Assembly (NCBI GenBank): GCA_028826165.1
Contig: JAPDFW010000122.1
Coordinates: 1 to 64,000, forward strand
From: Anaeramoeba ignava
Taxonomy: Eukaryota; Metamonada; Anaeramoebidae
DNA: 64,000 nt
Direction of reading: 5' to 3'
The notes under the pieces: generated by a model
Databases searched by the model: none
Seen by the model: the letters and a program-made list of their open reading frames with translations, nothing else
Told to the model about the DNA's origin: nothing
In this document: positions 25,101 to 38,500 of the stretch, piece by piece
Layout of the letters: each line of letters opens with the position of its first letter
Numbering within the stretch: position 1 is the first letter of the stretch
Made by a program: the position numbers and the translations under genes

Positions 25101-27733
25101 ATTTCGATAACCGGGATAGAAGCGTTGTATTCACAAGCAAAATGCAAAGTTGTTTTGTTTTCATTTGTTTTGGCGTGAATATCCACTCCTTTTTCAATCA
25201 AATATTGAATAATCTCAGGGGATGTGCTGTTTTCGCAAGCAGTGTGCAATATTGTTTGGTTTTCATTTGTTTTTTCTTTTACATTCGCCCCCTTTTCAAT
25301 CAAATATTTGACAGTTTCAAAGGATGCGTTGTTTTGACAAGCAAAAAACAAAATACTGATATTTTCAACTGTTTTTGAATTCACATCAATTCCTTTCTCA
25401 ATTAAATATTTAATAACTTCAAATGAACCACTCCAACAAGCATAATGCAAAACTGTTTCATCCAATTTTGTTTTAGCGTGAATATCCGCTCCTTTTTCAA
25501 CTAAATACTGGATAATTTCAAAAGAGTCTGATTTGCATGCAAAATGTAATGGTGTTTGATTCCCAATTGTTTTTGAATTAATATCTACTCCTTTTTCAAC
25601 CAAATATTGTATAATTTCCAGAGAATTGTTAAAGCAAGCAGAATGCAAAACTGTTTCATTTTCGTTTCCTTTTTCGTTTATACGAGCTCCCTTTTCAACA
25701 AGATATTTGACAATTTCAAATGAAGCTTTGTGACAAGCCAAATGCAAAACTGTTTGATCATCTTTTGTTTTGGCGTTTATATCCACTCCTTTTTCAACAA
25801 AATACTGGATAGTTTCAATCTGCAAGGTTTTTTGGCAAATAAAATGCAAAACATTTTCATCCGATTTTGTTTTAGCATTAATATCCACTCCTTTTTCAAC
25901 CAAATATTGGATAACATCCAGAGAATTATTTTGGCAAGCAGAATGCAATACTGTTTCATTTTCATCTGTTTTGGCGTGAATATCAGCTCCTTTCGAAATC
26001 AAATACTGAATAACATCCAGAGAATTACCCCAGCAAGCTAAATGGAGTGGAGTTTCATTTTCACTTGATTTTACATTAATATCGGCTCCTTTTTCAATCA
26101 AGTATTGAATAACTTTGATTGAATTCTGCTGGCAAGCTAAATGTAAAACTGTTTTATTTTCGTTGCTTGTTTTTGTGTTAATATCAACTCCCTTTTCAAC
26201 AAAAAATTGGATAATTTCAAGTGAATTATCCCACGAAGCTAAATGCAGAACTGTTTCATCCCAATTTGTTTTTGCATATATATCAGCATCCTTGTCAATA
26301 AAGAACTGAATAACCTCAAGTGGAACGTTTCTTTGGGTAATGAAATGTAAAGCTGTTCTTTTCCTACTTGTTTTTGCATTGATGTCGATTCCAATCTCGA
26401 TCAAATACTTAATAACATCAATATCATTGTTTTTGCAGGCCAAATGCAGAATTGTTTCGTTTGTTTTTGTTTTGGTGTGAATATCAATTCCCTTCGAAAT
26501 CAAATATTTAATCACTTCAAGTGTATTTTTTTTGCATGCAAAATGCAATATTGTTTCATTGTCATTTGTCTTTGCATTAATATTGGCTCCCTTTGAAATC
26601 AAGTATTCAATAACATCGACTGTATTCTTTCGACATGCAAAATGTAACGCTGTTTCGCCTTCATTTGTTTCTAAATTGACACCAATTCCTTTTGAAATCA
26701 AAAACTGAATAACATCAAGTTTTTTTTTCTGGCACGCAAAATGCAAAACTGTTGTATTCATACTTGTCTTAAAATTAATATCAGCTCCCTTTGAAATCAA
26801 ATATTGAATAACTTCAAGTGAATTCATATGAGATGCAAAATGTAAAGGTGTTTCGTTTCCATTTGTTTTGGCATTAATATCAATTCCTTTTTCAACTAAA
26901 TACTTGACAATTTCAAGTGAATTCTTATGAGATGCAAAATGTAAAGGTGTTTCGTTTTCATTTGTTTTAGCGTGAATATCAGCTCCTTTCGAAATCAAGT
27001 ATCGAACAACTTCAATTGAATTTTTATTGCATGCAATATGAAGAGCTGTTTCATTTTCAAATGTTTTTTGATTAATATTGATTCCTTTTGAAATCAAATA
27101 TTCAATAACTTCAAGTGAATTTCTTTTGCAAGCAAAATGTAAAGCTGTTTTATTTTCTTCTGTCTTTTGATTAACATCAATTCCCTTTGAAATCAAATAT
27201 TCAATAACTTCAAGTGAATTCCTTTTGCAAGCAAAATGCAAAACTGTTTCTTTTTCAAATGTTTTAGCATTAATATTGATTCCTTTTGAAATTAAATATT
27301 CAATAACTTTAAGTGAATTCCTTTTGCAGGCAAAATGCAATACTGTTTCATTTTCGTATGTTTTAGCATTAATATCAGCTCCTTTTGAAATCAAATATTC
27401 AATAACTTTAATTGAATTCCTTTTGCAGGCAAAATGCAATACTGTTTCGTTTTCATATGTTTTAGCATTAATATCAGCTCCTTTTGAAATTAAATATTCA
27501 ATCTCTTCAATTGAATTCCTTTTGCAAGCCAAATGTAAAGGTGTTTCGTTATTTTTATTTTTTGCATTAATATTAATCCCCCTTTCAATTAATAATTTGA
27601 TCATTTCGAAAGAAACTTCTTTTTTAAATGCAAAATGTAAAATTGGTTTTATAATATTTTCTGAAATGTTTTGAATTTTTTTGATTGATTCAATATCATT
27701 TTTTTCAATAATTTGTTGAATATTAATATTCAT
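22183..27733 (-). CDS. ANK-BTB-BTB protein A (about 45 ankyrin repeats, one frame break)
   Basis: Giant ankyrin protein of about 1800 aa. It starts with MNINIQQIIEKND at 27733; the upstream Met at 27850 is preceded by Lys/Phe junk and overlaps the divergent gene. About 45 near-regular repeats follow, consensus N-E-T-x-L-H-x-A-C plus V-I-x-Y-L-I-x-K-G-A-D-I-N-A-K. Then comes a BTB fold (SDLTITSNDSFKFNVHKL, about 22830-22910), an acidic linker (DDNDSNSFSDDDD), and a second BTB (KDFSIICEEEKEVKVHKL to YHDEFEE). The frame is broken at 22940-22942 (TGA), exactly between ankyrins and BTB: one surplus A in an A-run, since dropping it joins the halves. BTB/ANK proteins commonly act as Cullin-3 adaptors or scaffolds; the partner here is unknown. 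First member of a four-gene cluster. Confidence 0.85.
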
Positions 27734-27828
27734 TTTCTTTTTTTTTAAAAATAGAAAAATAAAAATAAAAAAAATTTTTTTTTTCATTTTTTCGTTTTTT
27801 TTATTTTTTTTTCTTTTTAAATTTAAAA
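27734..27828. promoter_or_regulatory. 95-bp divergent spacer of ANK-BTB genes A and B
   Basis: Only 95 bp separate the two divergent ANK-BTB start codons, so both promoters must lie here or inside coding sequence. It contains long T and A runs on each side and no clear TATA or other motif. The role is inferred from position only. Confidence 0.45.
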
Positions 27829-30800
27829 ATGAATGAAATTTATCAATCAATTAAAAAAAATGATATTGAATACGTTAATAAAATAAATTTTTCAAATACA
27901 AAATTAGAAAATAATGAAGAAAATAAAGATTTTTTACATTTTGCAATCAAAAAAAATTCGACATTTGAAATGATTAAATTATTAATTGAAAAAGGAATAA
28001 ATCCAAATTCAAATGATAAATTTCGAAACAATTCTCTTCATTTAGCTTTTTTAAACAATTCATCATTTGAAATTATCAAGTTATTAATTGATAAAGGAGT
28101 TGATGTTAATGCAAAAAATAAAGATAATGAAACACCTTTACATTTGGCTTGCAAAAAAATACAAAATTTATCCTTTGAAATTATCAATTATCTTATTGAA
28201 AAAGGAGCTGATATTCATGCCAAAACAGATAAAAATGAAACAGTATTGCATTTAGTGTGTGGCGTCAATCCAAAAGAAGTTGAAGAATATTTGATCGAAA
28301 ACGAAGAATCATCAGTTATTCAATTAGACAAAAAAATAGCTCAAGTTATAAAGTTATTGGTTGAAAAAGGAATTGATATTAATTCTAAAACAAAAGGAAG
28401 TAAAACAGCTTTGCAACTTATTTTCAAAAAAGAGAATCTATCGTTTGAAATTATTAAATTTATGATTGAAAATGGAGCTGATATTGAAAAAGAACAAACA
28501 AAAATGAAACATTTCTTCATCTTGTTTGCCAAAAAGATAATATTTCTCTTGAAATTATGGAATATTTAGTTGAAAAAGGAGTTGATATTAATGCTAAAAC
28601 AAAAGGAAGTAAAACAGCTTTGCAAATTATTTTCAAAAAAGAGAATTTATCGTTTGAAATTATTAAATTTATGATTGAAAATGGAGCTGATATTGAACAA
28701 AGAACAAACAAAAATGAAACATTTCTTCATCTTGTTTGCCAAAAAGATAATATTTCTCTTGAAATTATGGAATATTTAGTTGAAAAAGGAGTTGATATTA
28801 ATGCTAAAACAAATGATCGTGAAACAGCATTATATTTTGTTCTTGCCAAACAAAATTTATCTCCTGAAATTATTAAATTCTTTATTGAATATGGAGTTGA
28901 TATTAATGAGAATATTAAATACGATCAAACAGCTCTTCATTTCATTTGTAAAGAGTTTCATTCCACTGAAATTATTGAATTGTTGATTGAGAATGGAGCT
29001 GATATTAACAAAGTCGATTCTCGGTTTCAAACACCATTTTATATTGCGTCAAAATATAACTCTTCACTTGAAGTGATCAAATATCTTGTTGGAAAGGAAG
29101 CTGATTTGCACTCAAAAGGCAAATATAATGAAAAAATGCCAATCCATTTGGCTTGCAAAAACAATACGTTGGAAATTGTTAAATATTTAGTTGAGAATGG
29201 AGCTGATATTAATAAAAAAGCAATTAGAAATCAAACTCCTCTGTTTTTTGCTTGTCACAGAACATCTTTTGATGTCGCTAAGTTGATAAATAAAGACACA
29301 AATAATCTTGATAAAATCACGAAAAAAAACGGAGAAGTTATAAATGAAAAAACTGATAATGAATCTCTTGAAGTTATCAAGTACCTTATTGGAAAAGGAG
29401 CTGATATTAACGCAAAAACAACTATCAACGAAACACTTTTACATTTTGCGTGTATTCATTCTTCATTTGGAGTCATCAAGTATCTTGTTGAAAAGGGAAT
29501 TGATGTTAACTCTAAAACAGATCAAAATGAATCAGTTTTGCATTATGCTTGTTATCGCAATACATTTGAAGTTATTAAATATTTAATTTCCCAAGGAGCT
29601 GATATAAGCACAAAAACAAATCGAAATGAAACACCTTTGCATTTTGCATGCCATAAGAATTCACTTGAAATTGTCAAATATTTAGTTGAAAAAGGAATTG
29701 ATATTAATGCCAAAACAAATGATGAAAATGAATCTGCATTGCATATTGCTTGCAGAAAAAATTCTTTGGTAGTTATTCAATATTTGGTTGAACAGGGAAT
29801 GGATATTGATGCCAAAACAAAACCTAAAGATGAAACTGCATTGCTTATTGCGTGTAGAAAAAATTCACTCGAAGTTATCCAATATTTAGTTTCAAAAGGA
29901 GCTAATATTCATGCTAAAACAAAAACAAATGAAACAGTTTTGCATATTGTATCTTATGTGAATTCGTCAGAATCTTTGAGATTTTTGATTGAACAAGGAT
30001 TGGATATTGATGAAAAGGATTCAAAGGAAGAAACACCACTTTCTATTGCAATCCGCAACCAAAATCATTATTCAACAAAACTTTTATTAATGAATGATGC
30101 AAATTTTTTTGATTTAAAAGAAAATGAAATGCTTAATGAAAATTACGAGTTAATCACAAAAATTTATTCAATCAACGAAGATATGAATAATTTATTGCAA
30201 TCAAATCAACTTTCAGATTTAACAATTAAATCAAATGATTCTTTCCAATTCCAAGTTCACAAATTGATTTTATTAACAAGATTTGATAATAATGAATCAA
30301 TTCTCCAAAAATTTATCAATAATTGTTATCAAAAACCCAAAAAAGAAGTTGAAATTGCCTTGAATTTCCTTTACACAGGATTTGTTGATTTTGATGATTT
30401 TAATATCTCTTTAGCTCAAAAAATAGCCAAAATTAACAAGGAAAAACTTTTACTTCTTTCTTTTTTGGGTGAATTGCTTGAATCACGTGAATACAAAGAC
30501 AAAAAGAAAAAAGATATTATTTCAGAAATACAAAATAAAGAAAAATTAATTTAAAATTTTTCAAAGAAATTGGGATTGATTCAAATTGGATTGAATTAAA
30601 AAAGGGAAGAAGAAATTTAATAAAAGATTTATCAAAATTATATGAAGAAAATGAAACTAAAGATTTTACAATAATTTGTGAAAATGAAAAAGAAATTAAA
30701 GTTCATAAATTAATATTAATATTAAGAAGTGAATTATTTAAAGGAATGTTTCTAAATGTTCAAGATTCATCAAATCAAGTTCATGATTATTCAGAAAAAT

Positions 30801-31042
30801 CATTTGAAACAATTCAACAATTAATCTATTTCTTTTATCATGATGAATTTGAAGAAAGCAAAATTAATCATAAAATCATTGAAGAATTAAAAGATGCAAA
30901 AGATTATTATCAATTAAATGATAAATCACTTTTGGATTCTTTTTTATCAGATATATTATTAAAATCTTCAAAAAAGAAAAAAAAATGGAATGAAAGAATG
31001 AGATTTATGAACAAAAAAAATAGTGATTGTAAAGTTTTTTAA
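27829..31042 (+). CDS. ANK-BTB-BTB protein B (two frame breaks)
   Basis: Starts MNEIYQSIKKNDIEYVN, similar in layout to gene A. About 25 ankyrin repeats are followed by BTB1 (LSDLTIKSNDSFQFQVHKL, about 30215) and BTB2 (KDFTIICENEKEIKVHKL, about 30660), ending in a Lys-rich tail (SSKKKKKWNERMRF). Breaks: (1) about 28488, one C missing in the first copy of a 210-bp tandem duplication, and the second copy shows the intact frame; (2) 30541-30554, where five A instead of six after GAG-like AAAG gives a TAA, while gene D has six A and reads through IQNKEKINLKFFKEIG. One Gln codon is also missing in BTB2 (in frame). It could be a decaying gene or an intact one with homopolymer errors. Confidence 0.8.
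28390..28809 (+). repeat. 210-bp tandem duplication (two ankyrin repeats) in gene B
   Basis: Copy 1 is about 28390-28599 and copy 2 about 28600-28809. They differ by two substitutions (CTT/ATT and CTA/TTA contexts) and a one-base deletion in copy 1 that shifts the frame. The unit encodes 70 residues. Confidence 0.85.
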
Positions 31043-31254
31043 TTTAAAAAACAAAATTAAAAAAAATTTAAAAAAAAGGAAAATTTTAAATTTTAATATA
31101 AATAAAAAAAATTTTAAAAAAGAAAAATTGGGAAAAGGATGTGAATTAATTGATCCTTTTTGATCCACCTTCCTTCCCTTTTCCCGTCTTTTCATTTTTT
31201 CTTTACAAATCAAAAATTCAATACAATTCAAAATCTCAAAAATAAAAAATTAAA

Positions 31255-31294
<40 letters not shown>

Positions 31295-31813
31295 AAAATA
31301 AAAATTAAACAAAAAAACAAAAAAACAAAAAAAATTAAACAAAAAAAAACACAAAAAAAACACAAAAAAATTAAAAGGTTTATTCGAATTAACTTTAATT
31401 AAATTTAATTGAGGTTTTTTTCTTCAAAACAAAAAAATTCTCTTTTAGATTTGTTTCTCTTTTCAAAATGATTATTTTTCATTTGATTATTTAATTCAAT
31501 TCATTTAGATTTAGAATTTATTTAAAACCATCAATTTTGAAACTTAAATCGATTCTAAAAGCGAGAAATGCTTAAAAGAACGATAAAATAAAGTTTTAAT
31601 TGAGAAATTTTAAATAAACTTTTAAATTTAAATAAATTGAAATTTAAATAATTCTTTAAATGGAATTTCCAAATTAATCATTTTAAAAAGTTAGAACGGA
31701 GTTAATTTGAATAAATTTTTTTTAAATTTTTTTTTTAATTAATTTTTATTTTTTAATTATTTTTAAGTTCTAAACTGTCCACTTTTTTTTTTTATTTTTA
31801 TTTTTAATTTTAT
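31043..31813. other. Intergenic spacer between convergent genes B and C
   Basis: This 770-bp A+T-rich spacer between two 3' ends holds a poly-A run (about 31257-31292) and A-rich AAACAAAAA sequence to 31370. A small less AT-rich patch (31131-31186) has GGGAAAAGG facing CCTTTTCCC as a 9-bp inverted repeat. No gene is seen. Confidence 0.6.
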
Positions 31814-34800
31814 TTATTTTAAAATTAAATCAATTATTGAATTTGGATTTAATTGATAATAATCTTTTGCATCTTGTAATTCTTCAAAATTTCTTGAATT
31901 AAGTTCATTTTCTTCAATTTCATCATGATAAAGAAAATGAATTAATTGTTGAATTGTTTCAAATGATTTTCCTGAATAATCATGAACTTGATTTGATGAA
32001 TCTTGAACATTTAATTGAAACATCCCTTTAAATAATTCACTTCTTAATATTAATATTAATTTATGAACTTTAATTTCTTTTTCATTTTCACAAATTATTG
32101 TAAAATCTTTAGTTTCATTTTCTTCATATAATTTTGATAAATCTTTTATTAAATTTCTTCTTCCCTTTTTCAATTCAATCCAATTTGAATCAATCCCAAT
32201 TTCTTTGAAAAATTCTAAATTAATTTTTCTTTATTTTGTATTTCTGAAATAATATCTTTTTTCTTTTTAATTTCTTTTCTTTTTATGTAGATTCTCTTCA
32301 TCTTCTTTATTATTGTTTGTTTCTGAATTTTGTTCTTCTTTATGCTTTAAATTAATAAAATTTTGTTGGATTTCATCAAAATCAGCGAATCCCGTGTAAA
32401 GGAAATTCAAAGCAATTTCAACTTCTTTTTTGGGTTTTTGATAACAATTATTGATAAATTTTTGGAGAATTGATTCATTATTATCAAATCTTGTTAATAA
32501 AATCAATTTGTGAACTTGAAATTGGAAAGAATCATTTGATTTAATTGTTAAATCTGAAAGTTGATTTGATTGCAATAAATTATTCATATCTTCGTTGACT
32601 GAATAAATTTTTGTGATTAATTCTCTTATTTCATTAAGCATTTCATTTTCTTCTAAATCGAAAAAATTAGCTTCATTCATTAATAATATAATAGTTATCA
32701 CTTTTTTATCATTTTCAATTGATAATTGAAGAGGTGTTTCATTGTTATTGTTTTTGGCATTAATATCTGCTCCTTTGGAAATTAGGTATTTTGTACCTTC
32801 AATTTCATCATAAAATGATTCACAAATTAAATGCAAAGCTGTGTCGCCATCAGTTGTTTTAGCATTGATATCAATTCCGTTTTCCACCAGAAATTTGATA
32901 ACCTCAAATTGCGAAGTAAAGCTGCTGCAAGCATAATGCAAAACTGTTTTGTCCTCATTTGTCTTAGCATTAATATCAGCTCCTTTTTCGATTAAATATT
33001 TGATAATCTCAACCGAAAGATATTTCGAGGCAAAATGCAAAGGTGTCTCATCATCATATTTTGTTTTAGCGTTGACATCCATCCCTTTTTCAATAACATA
33101 TTGGATAGATTCAAGTGATCCAAAAAATGATTGGCAAGCAAGATGCAAAATTGTTTCATCATTGTATGTTTTAGCATTTATATCAGCTCCTTTTTCAATA
33201 AGATACTTGATGGCTTCAAATGAATAGTATTTGCAAACCAAATGCAAAGCTGTTTGGTTTTCATCTGTTTGGGCGTTCATATCAACTCCTTTTTCAATAA
33301 GATAATTGATAATTTCAATACTTGTCGAAGTTCTTTCGCAAGCATAATAAAGAACTGTTTTATTGTGATTTGTTTTAGCATTTATATCAACACCCTTTTC
33401 GACAAGATACTTGATAACTTCAAATGAATTGTTTTGGCACGCCAAGTGTAATGCAGTTTCGTTATAATTTGTTTTGGTATGAATATCAGCTCCATTTTCA
33501 GCGAGATATTTGATGATTTCAATCGAATTAGTTGAGGATGCATAATGAAAGGGTGTTTTATTGAAATCTGATTTAGCATTAATATCAACTCCTTTTTCGA
33601 TTAAATATCTAATGATATCAAGCGACGAATTATATTTGCAGGCATAATGCAATACTGTTTCTTTTCGATTTGTTTTGGCATCAAGATCAAATCCCTTTTC
33701 AATAAGATAATTGATAACTTCAAACGAAACGCTTTGGAAAAAAGCTGAGTGTAAAATTGTTTCTTTCTCGTATTTTGTTCTGGAATCCATTTTGGCTCCG
33801 TTTTCAATAAGATATCGAACAACTTCAACTTTGGTATTATATTTGCATGCATAAATCAAAGGTGTTTCATTTTGGTTTGTTTCGGAATTGATATCAATCC
33901 CTTTTTCGATTAAATACTTCATAAGTTTAAGTGAATAGTTTTCGCATGCGCGATGCAACATAGTTTCATTGGATTTTGTTTTAATATAGATATCAGCTTC
34001 TTGGGAAATCAAGTATTTGAAAACCTTGTATGAATTTGTTTGGGATGCGAAATGTAGGGCTGTTTCGTTGTTGCTTGTCTTTGCGTTGATATTAACCCCC
34101 TTTTTCACAAGGTGTTTGATAACTTGAAGTGTGTTTTTTTTCGATGCATATTGCAAAATTGTCTGGTTCTTGTTTGTTTTAGAATTTATGTAAATGCCTT
34201 TCGAAATCAAATATTTAACAACTTCAACAGAATTTTTTAGACAAGCTAAATGTAATGCTGTTTCATTCGAATCTGTTTTGGCTTTTACATCAAGTCCTTT
34301 TTCAATTAGATATTTGATAACTTCAAGTGAATTTTTTTCACATGCAAAAAGTAATGATGTTTCATTACTATCTATTTTGTCATTTATATCAAGTCCTTTT
34401 GAAATCAAATATTTAATTACTTCAAGCGAATTTTTTTTGCAAGCAAAATGCAATGATGTTTGACCCCAGTCTGTCTTGGCATGTATATTAGCTCCTTTCG
34501 AAATCAAATATTCAATAACTTCAATTGAATTTTTTTCACATGCATAATGAAATGGTACTTGAGTCCATTCTGTTTTAGCATTTACATCAAGTCCTTTTTC
34601 AATTAGATATTTGATAACTTCAAGCGAATTTTTTTCACACGCGAAATGTAAAGCTGTTTCATTATATTTAGTTTCAGCATTTACATCAAGTCCTTTTTCA
34701 ATCAAATATTTGATGACTTCAAGTGTGTTTTTTTGATATGCATAGTGCAATAGTGTATCATCATAATTTGCTTTTGAGTTAATATCAACTCCTTTTGAAA

Positions 34801-35476
34801 TCAAATAGTCAATCACTTCGACTGAGTTCTCCAAACATGCATAATGCAGTGTTGTTTCGTTGAATTCTGTTTTGGCATTTATATCAAAACCTTTTGAAAT
34901 CAAATATTCAATCACATCAACCGAATTACTCAAACATGCATAATGGAGTATTGTATCACCTTTGATTGTTTTTACATTGATATCAATTCCCTTGGAAATC
35001 AAGTACTTAATAATTTCAAGTGATCTTTTTTGGCATGCATAATGCAACCCTGTTTTGTTTGTTGTTGTTTTTGCATGTATGTTAATTCCTTTTGAAATCA
35101 AATACTCTATCATTTTGATTAAATTTTCAGTTTTATAATAAATGATTGAATAATGAAAAAGTGTTTTTTCTTTTTTGTCTTTGGAATTAATTGATATTCC
35201 TTTTGAGAGCAATAATTCAATCACTTCAATTTCTGAATTATTCATAATTGCATGATGTAACGAATTTCTTTCTTTTTCATCAATTCTTTTTAGTTTTGCT
35301 CCTTTTGAAATTAATAATTCAATCATTTCTTTGCTTGCTTTTTTTTCTAATGCAAAATTTAAAATTGTTTTGTGTGTTTCTTTCTTAAATTTTTTTTCTT
35401 CAATATTCTCAATTTTTTTCAATAATTCAATTTGATTTTTTTCAATAATTTCAAGTAAATTATAATTTTCATTCAT
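31814..35476 (-). CDS. ANK-BTB-BTB protein C (frame breaks before BTB2)
   Basis: Starts MNENYNLLEIIEKNQIELL at 35476. About 27 ankyrin repeats with consensus N-E-T-A-L-H-x-A-C, then BTB1 (LSDLTIKSNDSFQFQVHKL) ending LYTGFADFDEIQ. The frame then stops at 32267-32269. A second short frame (KKKKDIISEIQNKEKLI) stops at 32215-32217. BTB2 (KDFTIICENEKEIKVHKL to FLYHDEIEE) follows to 31814 in another frame. The second break is the same five-A run found in gene B. Gene D shows the continuous version. The cluster position and 39-bp gap to gene D indicate tandem duplication. Confidence 0.8.
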
Positions 35477-35515
35477 TTTTATAAAAATAAAAATGAAAAA
35501 AAATGAAAAAAAAAT

Positions 35516-38500
35516 TTATTTTAAAAATAAATCAATTATTGAATTTTGATTTAATTGATAATAATCTTTTGCATCTTTCAATTCTTCATTAATTTCATTA
35601 TTAAATTCAAATTCATCATGATAAAGAAAATAGATAAATTGTTGAATTGTTTCAAATGATTTTCCTGAATAATCATGAACTTGATTTGATGTATCTTGAA
35701 CATTTAATTGAAACATCCCTTTAAATAATTCACTTCTTAATATTAATATTAATTTATGAACTTTGATTTCTTTTTCATTTTCACAAATTATTGTAAAATC
35801 TTTTGTTTCATTTTCTTCATATAATTTTGATAAATCTTTTATTAAATTTCTTCTTCCCTTTTTCAATTCAATCCATTTTGAATCAATTCCAATTTCTTTG
35901 AAAAATTTTAAATTAATTTTTTCTTTATTTTGTATTTCTTTTAATTCAATGTACATTGCATTATTCACTTTTGCTCTTATATCATCCATTTCTCTCCATG
36001 AAATAGTTTTTGAATCAAATAATTTTTCAGACATTTCAATATAATTATTTAACTGGATAACTTTGTGAAGTTTTTCATAATAAACACCAAAATCAGCAAA
36101 TCCTGTGTAAAGGAAATTCAAAGCAATTTCAACTTCTTTTTTGGGTTTTTGATAACAATTATTGATAAATTTTTGGAGGATTGATTCATTATTATCAAAT
36201 CTTTTTAATAAAATCAATTTGTGAACTGAGAACTGGAAAGAATCATTTGATTTAATTGTTAAATCTGAAAATTGATTTAATTGCAATAAATTATTCATAT
36301 CTTCGTTGATTGAATTAATTTTGAGAAACAATTCAATAATTTGTGATGGGATTTGGGATAATCTAGTTTTAAAGATATCGAATCCATAAATGAACAATAT
36401 TGCTATTACTGATGTAATTCCATTTGGGTATTGGTTATTTAAAGAGAGACTGAAAGGCGAAATATTACTTTTATCAAATACATTAACTTCAGCTCCATTT
36501 TTAGCTAATAATTCAACAATTTCATCAGAATTTAATTTTTGTTTGCAAGCATAATGTAGTGGTGTTTCTTCATTAATTTTTGTTTTGGCATTAATATCAG
36601 CTCCATTTGAAATTAAATATCTGATCACTTCAAGCGAATCTTGTTGGTTGTGTTTACAAGCAAGATGCAAAGGTGTTTCTTGGCTGATATTTCTTGAATT
36701 GACATCTATTCCTTTGGAAACCAAATATTCAACAATTTCAATTGAATTTGCTTTTTTGTCACAAAAAATATTCAAAGCTGTTTGCCTTGCAAGTTTTGTT
36801 TCGGCATTAACATCAATTCCGTTCTCAACAAGATATCGGATAACATCGAGTTGAACGTGTTGTTGATGCATGCAAACATAATGCAAAGCAGTTTCATTAT
36901 AGAATGTTTTTGAATTAATATCAATCCCTTTTTCGACAAAATACTTGATAATTTCAAGAGAATTGGAGTTTTTACAAACAGTATGCAAAGCGTCTTGATC
37001 TTCTATTAATGATTTTATTTGTGTGTTTGATTCGTTTTCAACCAACAATTTGATAATTTCAAGTGAATTAGTACGGCAAGCATAATGCAAAGGTATTTCG
37101 TTATTATCATTTTTTGCATTAATATTAGCTCCTTTTTCAATTAAATATTTGATTGTTCCAAATGCTTTTTGTTTGCAAACCAAATGAAGAGGTGTTTGGC
37201 CACTATGAGTTTTGCAATTCACATTAGCCCCTTTTGAGATTAAATATTCAATTATATCAAATGTTTCCTTTTTGGAACAAACACAATGAAGAGGAGTTTC
37301 CTGGTGATATTTATTTCTAGCATCAACATCAGCCCCGTTTTCGACAAGAAATTTAATCATTTCCAATGATTTGTCACGGCAAGCGGTATGCAATATTGTT
37401 TCGTTTTGGTATCCAATTCCGTTGATATTTGCTCCCTTTTCGATTAGATATTTGATAAGATCTTTTGAATTATTTTTGTAAGCATAAAAAAAGGGAACTT
37501 CTTTTTGGTTGCCGTGCTTGTTTCTTATATGAATATCTGCTCCACTTTCAATTAAAAACTTGATAATTTCAAAGGAATTATTTTGGAAAGCAACTGATAA
37601 AGGTGTTTCATGTCTTGTTAATATTCGATTAATGTTAGCTCCTTTCTCAACTAGATATTTAATAACTTCAAATGGTGCATTATGTTTGCACGCATAATAC
37701 AAAGGAGTTCTATTTCCATTAATTGCATTTATATATAAGCCTCTTGAAAGCAGGTATTTAATAATTTCAAGCGAACATTTTTGTTCACAAGCAAAATGCA
37801 AAAGTGTTTTTTTCGGAAGTTCAATTTGAAATAAATTTATTCCTTTTTCATCAAAATATTTAATCATTTCAATAGAGTTTTTTCTTAATGCAATATGGAA
37901 TACTGTCTCTCTATAAAACGAGTTTTTCTGTAATTGGATTCCTTTTTCAACCAGATATCTAATAATTTCAAATGAATTATTTTCGCAAGCAAAATTTAAA
38001 GCTGTTTCATAATGAGATGTTTTAGCATTAATATCTATTCCTTTTTCAATTAGATATTTGACAACTTCCAATTTATTTTTATGACATGCAAAATGTAAAG
38101 ATGTTTTTTCTAGATTTGTTTTATCGTTAATATTAGCTCCTTTTTGTATCAAATATTCTATAATCCACAATGGATTATTTTCACATGCAAAATGCAGAAC
38201 TGTTTTATTTTCATTCGTTTTTGCATTAATATTAGCTCCATTTTCAACAAGATATGTGATAACTTCAAGAGAATTATTCTGAGATGCAAAATGCAGAGCT
38301 GTTTCGTTTTTGTTTGTTTTGAAATTAATATCAGCTCCTTTTTCAACAACATACTTGACAATTCCAATTAAATTATTTTGAGATGCAAAATGTAAAATTG
38401 TTTGGTTTTGATCTACTTTAGAATTAATTCCAACTCCTTTTTCAATAAGATATTTGATAATTTCCAAAGAATTTTTTTCACATGCCAAATACAAAATTTT

